Below the pieces are notes generated by a model. It was not told the origin of the DNA and made no database searches. It saw only the letters and a program-made list of their open reading frames with translations. A stretch of 64,000 nucleotides of DNA, taken from the NCBI RefSeq assembly GCF_036323735.1, contig NC_086021.1, positions 154,962,476 through 155,026,475 of the forward strand, written 5' to 3'. Shown here one piece after another: positions 11,301 to 21,490 of the stretch (its first letter is position 1; every line of letters starts with the position of its first letter). This DNA comes from Rattus norvegicus. Taxonomy: Eukaryota > Chordata > Mammalia > Rodentia > Muridae. A program made the position numbers and the translations under genes.

Positions 11301-12420
11301 GTTATCATTGGCTAAATCATAATGATTTTTTAATATGATTACCCCAGAGCAAAAACAAAGAAACAAAGCAAAACAAGTAATATAAAACAACCCACACCAA
11401 ACAATGTACTTCTCCTGATATTATAGGAAAGCTGTAATCTTAGTTTTTAAGTTGTAGCAGAAAATAACAGTGTATGTATGTATGTATGTATGTATGTTTA
11501 TATAAAACAAGAAGAATACATCTACTACATTATAATTCCCTTACCTTAGGTATATACTCTTAAATTAGATATTTATACTTTTCTTTAGTTTTAAAAATAG
11601 TGTTTTAGTGTATGCTATAGGAAAACTAACAATATAGGAATATAATTTTTGTTTCTAAACAACAAGTTATGTGTATATCTTGCTGCCATAGAACGTTCAA
11701 AACTTTATTTCTATTTGTTTTTCACATATTTTAGAATGTCATTAAATTCCTGTTATAAAAGGAATAATTTGAATTTTAAGAAAAAATAATTTCTATTATT
11801 TTATGCAGGGACAAAGTTCTAATTTCTCTCTATATACATTCTTAATAGGTACTACTACACATAGTCTTTAAAATATATACCTTTATAACTTCATACACAA
11901 TCAATTTCCCCAGTCCAAGTTAGTCCATAATTTTCATGTAAGTTATATTAATGTTGCATCACCTTAGCTTTACAAGTTAGCTTTTAATATCTGAGCTGAG
12001 TAGTTGGTTTATTTGTTGCCAGCACTTACTTGAAGGAGAACTCCAATTTATGACATTTGGTGAGTTGATTATTAGATTGTTGCATTGTTATTAAAGCTGT
12101 ACTATGTTCATTTTAGAAGAAATAACTAAAGTAATCTTATAACCAGAGAATAGTTTCTTCACTTTTTTTGTCTATATTGTTAATGTCAAGGTGTTATTTA
12201 ATAACTGTTTATGCATATCAGTCTGAATATTTGATTGATAATTGTACTTACAAGGAAGTGTCTACCTCATAAAACATTTGGGTAAATTTCAAGCAATTTA
12301 ATTATTAGCTTAATAATATGCATTAAAAAGCCTGATACAAAAGAGTTAATTACTCTATTCATTGTGAGTACCATCAGGAAAATTTTATTGATAAAGCTGC
12401 CTCATAAGATCTCAAAAATA
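8343..12420. other. Unique AT-rich stretch, no gene seen
   Basis: No SINE, LINE or exon could be recognised in about 4 kb. The open frames are short and lack recognisable domains. A short (TATG)n tract lies at 11471-11498. The lack of repeats next to a developmental regulator suggests regulatory DNA, but this is inference. Confidence 0.55.
11471..11498. repeat. (TGTA)n microsatellite
   Basis: This is a short perfect tetranucleotide run of about seven units. Confidence 0.9.
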
Positions 12421-12427
12421 AAATCAA

Positions 12428-12560
12428 GTTGGATGTAGTAACACATTGGTAATCATAAATCTCTTGAGGCATAAGAATTGTGGGTTCAAGGCTAGCCTGC
12501 GTGTCATAGTCAATCTGAAGCCAACTTGGGCTACAGGAGGAGATCTGCCAATAAATAAGC
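12428..12560 (+). mobile_element. Old B1-like SINE
   Basis: The stretch keeps the B1 order: a diverged 5' part, then ggttcaaggctagcctgcg, then gggctacag, and an A-rich end. It is clearly diverged, so the family assignment is moderate. Confidence 0.5.
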
Positions 12561-13760
12561 AAACAGATAGCTGTGGAGTTTTTAATGCTGTTTCGGTTCT
12601 GGAGTGCTGAGGATCAATCCCAAGGCTAAATGCTTCGAACAACCCTCAGTTAATAAAACCACAAACTGTTTGTCAGATGTACTTGAAAATTATTTCCCTA
12701 AAGTACCTAGCTGTGAAGTAAAGTAAGAATGGGATCTGACCCTTTGACAAAAGTTTTAAAAAATGAAATACTAATTATGAAATTTGAATATAGGGAGTAA
12801 TATAACAACTATATGGGAAGGGTTTGTTTGTTATCGTTTTAGAAAAATAGAAGAATTTTACAAGATACAAAAGTGTCACAAAGCACAGGGCATTGTAATT
12901 CAGTCTAAATTACAACTCCAGAGAAATAAGATTCGCTTGAGAAATTTTGAACTAGTTTAAGTGAAAAGCAATTTGTTGTTGGTATGTTGATAAGAATGTA
13001 TAATATCTGATGAAGACAAAAGTGGCAAATTATTATTTCCATAATAAAAAGCCTAAAACTGCAGTATCAGTTTAAGAGCAACACTAATTCAGTAATAAAA
13101 GATGATGAGTCTCAATAAGTGAAGTCAAATTATGTAGTAAAGATGAAACTTTTAAAAATCTAATTGATACTTTTATATAGTTAACTTTTAGACAATATAA
13201 ATAATGTTGAATACAAGGGATATATAGATCTGAAGTTGTGTCCTTATATAAACAATCTGTTTATATATTAGATATAATAATATTTATATGTTATATATTA
13301 TAAATATATTTCTTTAGGATAATCAGTGATAATGCATATGTGATTGAGCTGCTGTTGGAAGACTGCCTCGACTTAGCTTTTACTAATGATTTTCAGAGAT
13401 TGAAAAGGTAGTGGAAATGGTGGTTTAGAAATTGCTTTCTAAGGACACTGAAGGATGGAAGAGAAACCTGGGGCTTCCCATACCCTCTGAAATCATCTTT
13501 GCATAAAACCAGGTTTAGCAGAGACAAGTGTCATTTTAAGTGCCTGTCATGAAAAAAGTGGCATAAAGAGATTATTTGAGCATGGTTCTTTAATGACAAA
13601 TCATGGTATATGCTTTATACTCCTACCAAAAAGAAATAATGTTGTGCATATTCAATGTAGTCTCTGTGACTGAATTTATCCTCATAGATAATAAATGAAC
13701 ATGAGTGAGCATTCATGAAAAGTCAAACTTTTCATGACTAAGGAAGTCTGTTTATGAAGG

Positions 13761-13880
13761 TAGGGATGGTGGTGCACACCTTTAATGTCAGCAGTAAAGG
13801 GACTGAAAAAGGAAGCTGATGGGTTTGAAGTCAGCCTATGCTTCATAGTGAAAACTAATCTTAAAAAAAAAGGAAAGGAA
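13761..13880 (+). mobile_element. B1 SINE
   Basis: It starts with tagggatggtggtgcacacc, continues through the B1 body (tttgaagtcagcctatgc) and ends in an A-rich tail at about 13862. It is 7SL-derived and moderately diverged. Confidence 0.75.
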
Positions 13881-15411
13881 AGTTAACAACAAACTACTTA
13901 TCTTTACTTATTTAGGTTACATCATTTGTATGTGTTCAAGCCAGCTGTGTTTGTCATATAGATATTTTGACACCCAGGAGGAAATGTATCGGAAAAATGC
14001 AGTTTATTTGTTCTCTGATTCTGAAAAATATATGGCAGGTTATCAAGATCCCACAAATAAGAACTTTATTGAAAGAATAGGAAGAAAAAATTTAACTATA
14101 CAGACACAAAGTCTTCTAAATTTATCAGCTTCTCAGAACTTGTCCTACTTGGAATGTGGCAGTAGGTCACCTAGAGTTATTAATGTCTTATAACATACTC
14201 AATGCTGTAATGAGTTTTATGTGTTTGTCTAAGTTAACTGATACATAGAACTTAAACATGTAATTGACATTGGTATACAATTAAGTAAATATTCTGAATA
14301 GGAGAGGAAAGAAGTACTCAGAAAATTGTACATCAGTTTCTTCTGAGTCTGCAATGGTGATGGGTCAAGACTTATGCTGTCTTTGAGTATCAATTGTAGA
14401 GGCTATTTTTATATTGCCTGATGACTTTGATGGTACTTACACAAAGTTTACAAAGTTAATACTCATGTGGATATTTGTTTCCAGATTGATACAAATGGAT
14501 ATCCAGATGGATATGTGTGCTGCCCCATGTCCACCTCTCCTTTGGGATAGCCAGACCACTTGCACACAGAGCTGGCCTGGAGGGAGGGAAGTTAACTGGG
14601 CACAAGTGGATGCAGTGCAGGATCTTGGTCAGCAATGAATGCATGGGTAATGAACACATCCAGGAACAGCTTCAGAGAACTGGTTGGATTACGAGGAGTA
14701 GGAGAGAAGGGGGGGCATTTATGCCCCTGGGGAGGTGGCCAGAGTATCTGGGGCAAGGTTTGTGTGGCTGGGGCAGGGGGGTTGGAAGATCCTTATCTAC
14801 ATACTCAGGTACTGTAGGATCTGAGGATGGAGTTGAGAATCTGGGGACCTTATAAGGTCAAATGAATGAAGCCTGATAACTGTTATTAGAACTTACAATA
14901 AATTCTTACCAGGGTTGATGGTGGGGGAGCTGGCCTTATGGCTTCAGGTTTGAAGCAGGGGCAGGTTAGCCAACTCCTGCTGTCCTCAAGATTAGGGTAC
15001 CCAGGGCCAAAGCTCCTTCAACCATTCCTCTGTAACCCTGGGTCATTACAGTCCCACAGATAAGTATATGTGTATATACATATGTTTATATTATGAGCAT
15101 AATATAAAGTTTCAACTGCTTGTAAGTGGTTATTGGATGAAAGAAGTTTTTTTCTACAGATTCTTCAGGATTAAAATAATTTCTTTAGAAAATTTGAAAG
15201 TATAATTTCCCATGTTATAGTGAATTACAAATTTATAGACCATTGTTATTGATCATTGACGTCAATTTGGTATTATTAAGATTATAAGTAATGAAGAGAG
15301 GCTTGTTGTAAAGTAATATAAAAGTATATATAATTCTCAAGTAGGTGGGTTGTACTTAACCCAATGTATCTGAAGTATTATTTCCATCTATTAACTTAAT
15401 TTTTAAAGTTT
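13881..15411. other. Intergenic stretch, no confident feature
   Basis: No exon was recognised. Mixed unique sequence surrounds a higher-GC block (about 14500-15060) that may be an old LTR or other repeat I cannot name. The 112-codon and shorter frames here have no recognisable domain. Confidence 0.45.
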
Positions 15412-15600
15412 TATTTTTTTTAAAGATTTATTCATTTATTATATATAAGTACATTGTAGCTGTCTTCAGATACACCAGAAGAGGGCATCAGATCCCATTA
15501 CAGATGGTTGTGAGCCACCATGTGGTTGCTGGGAATTGAACTCAGGACCTCTGGAAGAGCAGTCACTGCTCTTAACCACTGACCCATCTCTCCAGCCCCC
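15412..15600 (-). mobile_element. B2 SINE
   Basis: In reverse orientation it reads ggctggagagatgggtcagt, then the ttgaattcccagcaacc and gtgagccacc equivalents, and ends in an A/T-rich tail with aaataaatctt. This is a nearly complete tRNA-derived B2 element. Confidence 0.9.
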
Positions 15601-15805
15601 GTTTTGTTTATTTTTATGTTTGTGTTTTACAAGCATGTAAGTGCAATATGTGTGTGTAGTGCCTGGGGAAGCTAGAAGAGGGTGTTGGATCTCCTGGAAC
15701 TAGAGTTACAGGCAATTGTGGGCAGCCATGTGAGTGGTTGGAACTGAACCCTGATCCTCTGGAAGAGCAGGCGTTGTTCCTAACTAAGTCATCTCTAAAG
15801 TTGGT
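15601..15805 (-). mobile_element. Older B2/B3-type SINE
   Basis: It directly abuts the younger B2. The reverse complement keeps the tRNA-like head (gatgacttagtta..., then gctcttccagaggatc) and the acctgagt-type body, but it is more diverged. The two together form a head-to-tail SINE cluster. Confidence 0.6.
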
Positions 15806-16101
15806 GTATATGAAAAGGTTAAGGTTTTCTTTTCTATGTGCTAGACCTTTGCAATTTTATGATTACTCCTGGCTTGAAGTAGCCATACTTCAAGGGCTCA
15901 GTGGCCATGTGTCATTCATGATTATTGTGTTGAGAGGTAGTGCTCCTATAGTGTTCTATTCAAATTTCCTATACATCTAAATGTATGTATATTCATTGTC
16001 ATTACAAATATGTGTTTTCACAGAAATTCACATTGATCTGAAATTTGTGCACCAGATTTGGCTTAGCACCTATTTTCTTTATACCCCAGGAATTAAATGG
16101 G

Positions 16102-16163
16102 TTCCTCTCCCTCCCCTTCCCCTCCCCCTTCCTTTCCCCCTCCCTCTCTCTCCCTTCACTCCC

Positions 16164-16223
<60 letters not shown>
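16102..16223. repeat. Polypyrimidine tract with (CT)n
   Basis: The plus strand is pyrimidine over 122 bases except for one A at 16158, and it ends in a perfect CT run of about 54 bases. It directly precedes a minus-strand B1. Confidence 0.95.
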
Positions 16224-16224
<1 letters not shown>

Positions 16225-16226
<2 letters not shown>

Positions 16227-16335
16227 TGCTAAGTAGTCTTGGCTGGTCTGGTGTTCACTAGCTCAGACTAGCTTCAAACGCATGGCAATCCTCCTGCTCA
16301 GCTTCCTCAGTGCTGGGATTACCATGTTCAACTGT
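16225..16335 (-). mobile_element. B1 SINE, diverged
   Basis: On the minus strand it shows the B1 right part: an antisense aatcccagcactgaggaagc, then the agcctgag-type middle. The 5' part is diverged. Confidence 0.6.
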
Positions 16336-16872
16336 TAAGTCAAATAAATAATATTAGTTCATCTGATGTGAAAACCCCATAAAAACTCAGATTTAAGTAC
16401 TCATAAATAAAGGTTTATTGAACACATTTATACTCATTTGTTTGTGGCTGTGTTCATAACATAACAACAAAGCAGCTATGACAATGAGTACTGTCCCATA
16501 GCCCTAAATTTTTTTACAGATACTATTGACTAACCCTTGCTAGTGAAATGGAAAATCACCTTTGCTATACACAATCCCGTATGTGTCTTAAGAACTAATC
16601 ATTATTAAGGTTTTATGTGCAATTTTATGATTTTTAGATATTTTTATATTTATGTATTTATGTATAGAGATGTGGTATATAGTATGCTCTCTATGTGTGT
16701 GTATAAATATATAAATATGTATGTGCAAACATGTTCATATCCTGTAGTTTTATGTATCTAGAACACATTTACATTTTTATGTAATAGTATTATTACATCT
16801 GCTCTGATTTCCTTTACTCAACTATATTTTTTATCAATTGGCATGTCAGTAGTTATACGTATGCTCCATACA

Positions 16873-16876
<4 letters not shown>

Positions 16877-16908
<32 letters not shown>
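16877..16908. repeat. (CA)16 microsatellite
   Basis: This is a perfect dinucleotide tract. Confidence 0.95.
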
Positions 16909-16911
<3 letters not shown>

Positions 16912-16959
16912 TTGTTACAGTGTAGGTATTCATCTTCTTTTTTATTATTTTTTAAAATT

Positions 16960-17098
16960 TTTTGAGATAGAATGTCTTTGTGTGTAGCCCTGGCTGTCCT
17001 AGAACTTGCTCTGTAGAACAGAGTGGTCTTACAGAAATCCCCCTGCCTCTTGTCTCCCAAGTGCTGGGATTAAAGGCATGCCCCACCATGCCCAGCTT
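16960..17098 (-). mobile_element. B1 SINE
   Basis: The reverse complement starts with gctgggcatggtggggcatg, runs through tttaatcccagcacttggga and ends in the A-rich region at 16935-16960. This is a full-length B1. Confidence 0.9.
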
Positions 17099-17494
17099 CC
17101 ATCTTCTTTCTAATGATCACATTCTGTTCCACAATATGAGTTTACATAAGTTGTTTAACCAGTTTCCAATGAGTGTATATTCATTCTTTTTCTTGTTTGT
17201 TCGTTTATTTATTCTATCATTCCTTCCTCTCTTCCTTCCTGAGTTATCTTTCTTTCCCTTTTTATTTTCTGTTATAAACAGTGCTATAGGTAACATACAT
17301 ATAGGTTCTTGTGGCTCATAAGTTTTTGCAAGGTCAATTTCTAGAAGTAAAATTTAATCTAAGTATGAGGTTTTACATTTGGTAGAGGTTGCTAAATTAC
17401 CTTTAAAAAACTACCAGTCTACATGGAAGTATGCATAAACTTTCTCCCCATGTCCTTGCCAACACTAGCTAATTCCTAAATTTAAAAATTACAT

Positions 17495-17758
17495 TTATTT
17501 TGTGTTAATGTTTGTATGTGTGTGCATATATGTGCCATAATGTGTGCTCATATGCATGTACATGTGCATGTATGTGAGAGCATTTTGGACATTTGTGTGT
17601 GTGTTAGATAGATGGGGGGAGGGAGGGAGGGAGGGAGGAGGGGAGGGGAGGGCACAATTTATAGCAAATAGTTCTATTTTCTATCATGTAGGTCTTTGGA
17701 ATTGATTATGCATGGGGGACAAGTGACTGAGCCACTGAGTCATCTCTCAAGCCTTAAA
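17495..17758 (-). mobile_element. Old B3-like SINE with internal GGGA repeats
   Basis: The right edge reads actgagtcatctctcaagcc, the antisense of a B2/B3 head. The tail side is TG-rich, and a (GGGA)n tract occupies about 17614-17650. It is strongly diverged. Confidence 0.45.
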
Positions 17759-18785
17759 CCGTTTAATACTAGTTCAGTATTAGATAATTATTTTAGTATC
17801 TCCAGTACTTTTCTGTTTTTTTAAAATACTGTCCCTTATTTGAAAAGAACAAAAAAATTAACCAAAGAATATATAAAGTATAAAAATAGCGTTCCCTGAA
17901 ATAATGTCCAGAAGTATCACTATATAAAAGCTTAGACTGTTGTTTTCATTTTTTCTTATTATTCTAAGAACAATATTGTACAGTAAAATGTAATTATATT
18001 TTAGAATTACATGGACTTTGGTTAAATCCTATTCCACCAAACTGTAAATTTTGGTGACAAATGTTACTTAAGCCTTCTGCATTTCACCATTCTTAACTGT
18101 AAAAATGTGCCAGATAAAATGGGTTAAATTGTCATAAAAGTCCCCCCAAGATGTCCACTTTATTCTTTCTTTTACTTGTTTATAAGAACAACAAAAAGAT
18201 TATTTCCAAGAATACTGTTTAATTGCAGATGTTTGGGGACCTATATGTAAATGGAGATGGCTTAGTAATGATGTCCAATATGTTTACAAATCTATATATA
18301 TCGAAAGATTAATTTCCTCAAGGCTGTCATTTTATTATGATCTCATGACATTTCTCCTTCAGTTATATCATCCTCTTGTCACATACTACTCTATAGCCAA
18401 GATGTGGAATAATATCCTACTTGTTGGGAAAATATATCTTCAGGCATAAAAGAAATACCTTCCTCTTTAGTCTCCTTACTCTATTTGTCTGTCTGTCTGT
18501 GTTTTTTAGAAGAAAGAACTGTATAATCCTGGAATTAATCAAATTTTATTAAGCAAATGGTTTTCAATGGAAAATTACATGCCAAGGAAGAATATAACAT
18601 TGAGAATTATATCCTAGGAAACCATAGATGAGGACTTTATGAACTGTATAGGTTGAGGAAATAGAAGGTGGAAATCATAGTCCCAACAGAAGAATATTTT
18701 AGGAGCATTTATAGAAGTTATTTATGTATGTATGTATATATGGTATGATATACATATTTGAATATTTTTTATTTTCAAAAAGGTT
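17759..18785. other. Intergenic stretch, nothing recognised
   Basis: AT-rich sequence with no recognisable exon or repeat apart from a short CTGT run near 18487. Confidence 0.5.
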
Positions 18786-18882
18786 GAATTTATTATGTAA
18801 CCAAAGGTCACTTTGAATTTACAATCCTGTCTCAGCCTTTTAAGAGCTGGGAGTATAGGCATATCACCGTATCTGGTAGTTT
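18786..18882 (-). mobile_element. Old B1 fragment
   Basis: It has the antisense B1 features tatgtaaccaaaggtcactt and a gagctgggagtataggca segment, strongly diverged. Confidence 0.5.
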
Positions 18883-18982
18883 AAAATCAGTGTTTACTTA
18901 GTGCCTACTGCTATGATTTATATGTAAGTTTGTGTTCCAAAGCTTCATATACTGAAAACTTAGTTCCTCTTAAGAGAGTGAC

Positions 18983-19062
18983 TGGGGATGCATTTCAGTG
19001 GAGGAGTGCTTCTCTAGCATTCATAAGGCCCTAAATTCAATTTCCAGAACAAAAAAAAGGCG
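18983..19062 (+). mobile_element. Diverged ID-like tRNA-derived SINE
   Basis: It resembles an old ID head (ctggggatgcatttcagtgg, then gagtgcttctctagcattca) and ends in an A run at about 19052. Confidence 0.5.
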
Positions 19063-19678
19063 GGGGGAAGGGAAGGAGGGAGGCCTAGTACTAAACAGGA
19101 CATTTATGAACTATTTAGGGTATTGCCTTTGAATGGGGTTAATACAGTTTTCTTGGGACCTCACTTATCACTTCTTGTAAGACTGCATTGTATTAAAGCA
19201 AGGATACTCTTACTATTGACTTTTCTACATGTGTCAATTTTCCTTCTATGTTGTGACACTTCATCGGAGGTCAAACAGATGGGAACACTTGATCTTAGAC
19301 TTTCATCCTCTACAATTATTAGTTAAATAAACCTACTTTCTTAATAAATACACGGCTTTGGATACCTTAGTATAGCAGCAAAAACTAGACATGTGCCGAG
19401 CCCTACAATATGTACAGTGTTTAGAGAAAGACATTGTTTCATTCAAATGGAGTATAAGCTACAAATTAAGAATCAATGGAAGATAGAATTGGAAAGTTAG
19501 ATAGGGTCCAGATGATAAAGAACTTTGCTAAATACTAAGTATTGGGACTTTATCCACAAAGAACAAGACTAGATTTATGTTTTGGGAAATCATACTGCCA
19601 TCAGTATAGATGAAGAATTCAGGAATATTAATGCTTGAAGCAGAGCATTCAGTTGAAAGTTGTTATAAAAACTTACAC

Positions 19679-19795
19679 GGGGGCTGGGGATTTAGCTCAG
19701 TGGTAGAGCGCTTACCTAGGAAGCGCAAGGCCCTGGGTTCGGTCCCCAGCTCCGAAAAAAAAAAAAAAAACCAAAAAAAAAAAAACAAAAAAAAC
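19679..19795 (+). mobile_element. ID element (young rat SINE)
   Basis: It matches the BC1/tRNA-Ala-derived ID body at full length, with a polymerase III A box (tagctcagtgg) and B box (gggttcggtcc), and ends in a long A-rich tail. A 10-bp target-site duplication (aaacttacac) flanks it at 19669-19678 and 19796-19805. The body carries ttacctaggaagcg, the same variant as the copy at 35858-35971. Confidence 0.96.
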
Positions 19796-19805
19796 AAACT
19801 TACAC

Positions 19806-20490
19806 AAAGAAATGTTAAGTTCAGAAATTTAGGCTGAACAAGCCCAAGTGCTATGAGCAGAACTTAATGGGTGATTCTTGTGGGAGCTCAGAAAGTTAGA
19901 ATGCAGATAAGAATGTGAACAGTAAAGATTATGAGATAACAAATAGCAACAGACTGGAATGGTTTTCCTAGGTTTAACTACACATACACTTAAACTTAAA
20001 GGTCACTGCAACCATAGTCCAAGGGGGACCATCTACTGCATCATTCATGTGATGCTGCTTTTGCAGGCAGGTAGAAATCAAATTACAGAATCACAGATAC
20101 ATATGCATTTTAAGGAAGCCCTAAAAAGCAGATGGTATGTCAGATTCTCTTGCAAGGAGTCCATGAGAGATCAATGTGTGAAGCTCTTAGGTTAAAGTCT
20201 AAGTTGTAATGGAGATGCTAGGATGTTGGACAGAGTAGGAATGTAGAATGTCTGCCAAGAAAAACTATAGGCTACAAGTGAACGCAGCTTAAGAGAAGCC
20301 ATATAGGCCCACAGATAGTAAAGCCATAGGGATGGGACTGCCCATGCTTGGTAGTGCTCGCATCAGGTCACCACATATTCTAGTTGTGTGACACGAAGTT
20401 ATGGGATTTAATCTTTTTCTTATTGTATTTGGTCTAGCTCTGGTCCCATTCCTCCTTTCTGTGTCCCCATTCCTTTCCATCCCACACTTG
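19806..20490. other. Intergenic stretch, nothing recognised
   Basis: Unique sequence with no exon-like frame and no repeat recognised. Confidence 0.45.
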
Positions 20491-20494
20491 TCTT

Positions 20495-20612
20495 TTCAAA
20501 CTTGGTTTTTCCAGCCCTGACTGGAACTTTCTTTGTAGACCAGGCTGGCTTCAAACTCAGAGATTCACCTGCTTCAGCCTTCTGAGTGCTGGGATTGTGC
20601 ACTGCCGTCATC
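20495..20612 (-). mobile_element. B1 SINE
   Basis: The antisense B1 body is visible: gaccaggctggcttcaaact, then cagagattcacctgcttcag and gtgctgggatt. Confidence 0.8.
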
Positions 20613-20654
20613 ACAGACAATCTCATTCTTCTCTTAAGAATAGGAATATTAGGT

Positions 20655-20870
20655 CTGGAGGGATTACTCAGCAGTTAAGAGCATTGATTGCCTTTTCAGA
20701 GAACCCGAGTTTGGTTCCCAGTACCCATATGGTGGTTCACAATAGTCTGTAACTCCAGTCCCAGGGATTCTGATACCCTCTTCTGGCATCAGTCTAGGAT
20801 AGTGCATGCATGTGTACAGACAAACATGCAACCAAAACACCCATACACATAAAATGAGTAATTTAAAAAT
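20655..20870 (+). mobile_element. B2/B3-type SINE
   Basis: It has a tRNA-like head (ggagggattactcagcagtt), then gttcccagtacccatatggt, and a CA/A-rich tail at about 20830-20870. Confidence 0.8.
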
Positions 20871-21144
20871 TTTCTACTAAGAAAAGGGAATATTTGTATC
20901 ACTGTGTACTAGAAATATGGAGTACTTTTATTTTACAAGGATTCACAGGCAAGAGAATGCCTTGAACTTTAGTATAGACTTTGTACTTGGGCTTATGAAT
21001 AACTTTGAATGGAACTACAGAGACTTTTCACACTGGGCTAGTGAAATTTGTGTAGAAATATAGCTTAGCCTTTTGAAGAGACAGTGCTGGGAAATTATGG
21101 TTTAAAGTAATGTATTTGTGTGTGAAGTTGGCAAGGGACAGACT

Positions 21145-21490
21145 TGTGGTAGTTAATGTTCATGGTCAGTTTGACCACATAGAATTAGGAGATTGGTGAG
21201 GTGTGTCTTTATTTCTAGGGAGGATTCATTTAAAGAGGATGATAGAACTTGAATGTGGCCACAGCCCTATGTACGATAGGAATTTGGACAGAATGAATGA
21301 AGAAGAAAGAGAAAGCCAACGAAGCATTGACATTCCTCTTTCTCTGCTTCCTCTTCATGACTGAACTTCTCTGGTATGGCTTCTCCACTATAAGCAAATG
21401 AATGCTATGAAACCATGAGCAGAATAAATCCTGCTTCCCTTAAGTTTTTCTACATCAGGCATTTTTTTTTGTCACAACAATGAGAAAAGT
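21145..21490 (+). mobile_element. Rodent non-autonomous repeat, unnamed
   Basis: The stretch begins with a gttaatgttcatggtcagtt motif and ends with a gagcagaataaatcctgctt and gtcacaacaatgagaaaagt segment. This layout recurs at 38955-39312 and in part at 48650-48975, and is typical of a common rodent dispersed repeat whose name I cannot assign with confidence. Confidence 0.5.

Noticed and set aside
19679..19760. tRNA-like sequence with A and B boxes
   Set aside because: It is an ID SINE with an A-tail and target-site duplication, not a functional tRNA gene; the same applies at 35858, 62852 and 63592.
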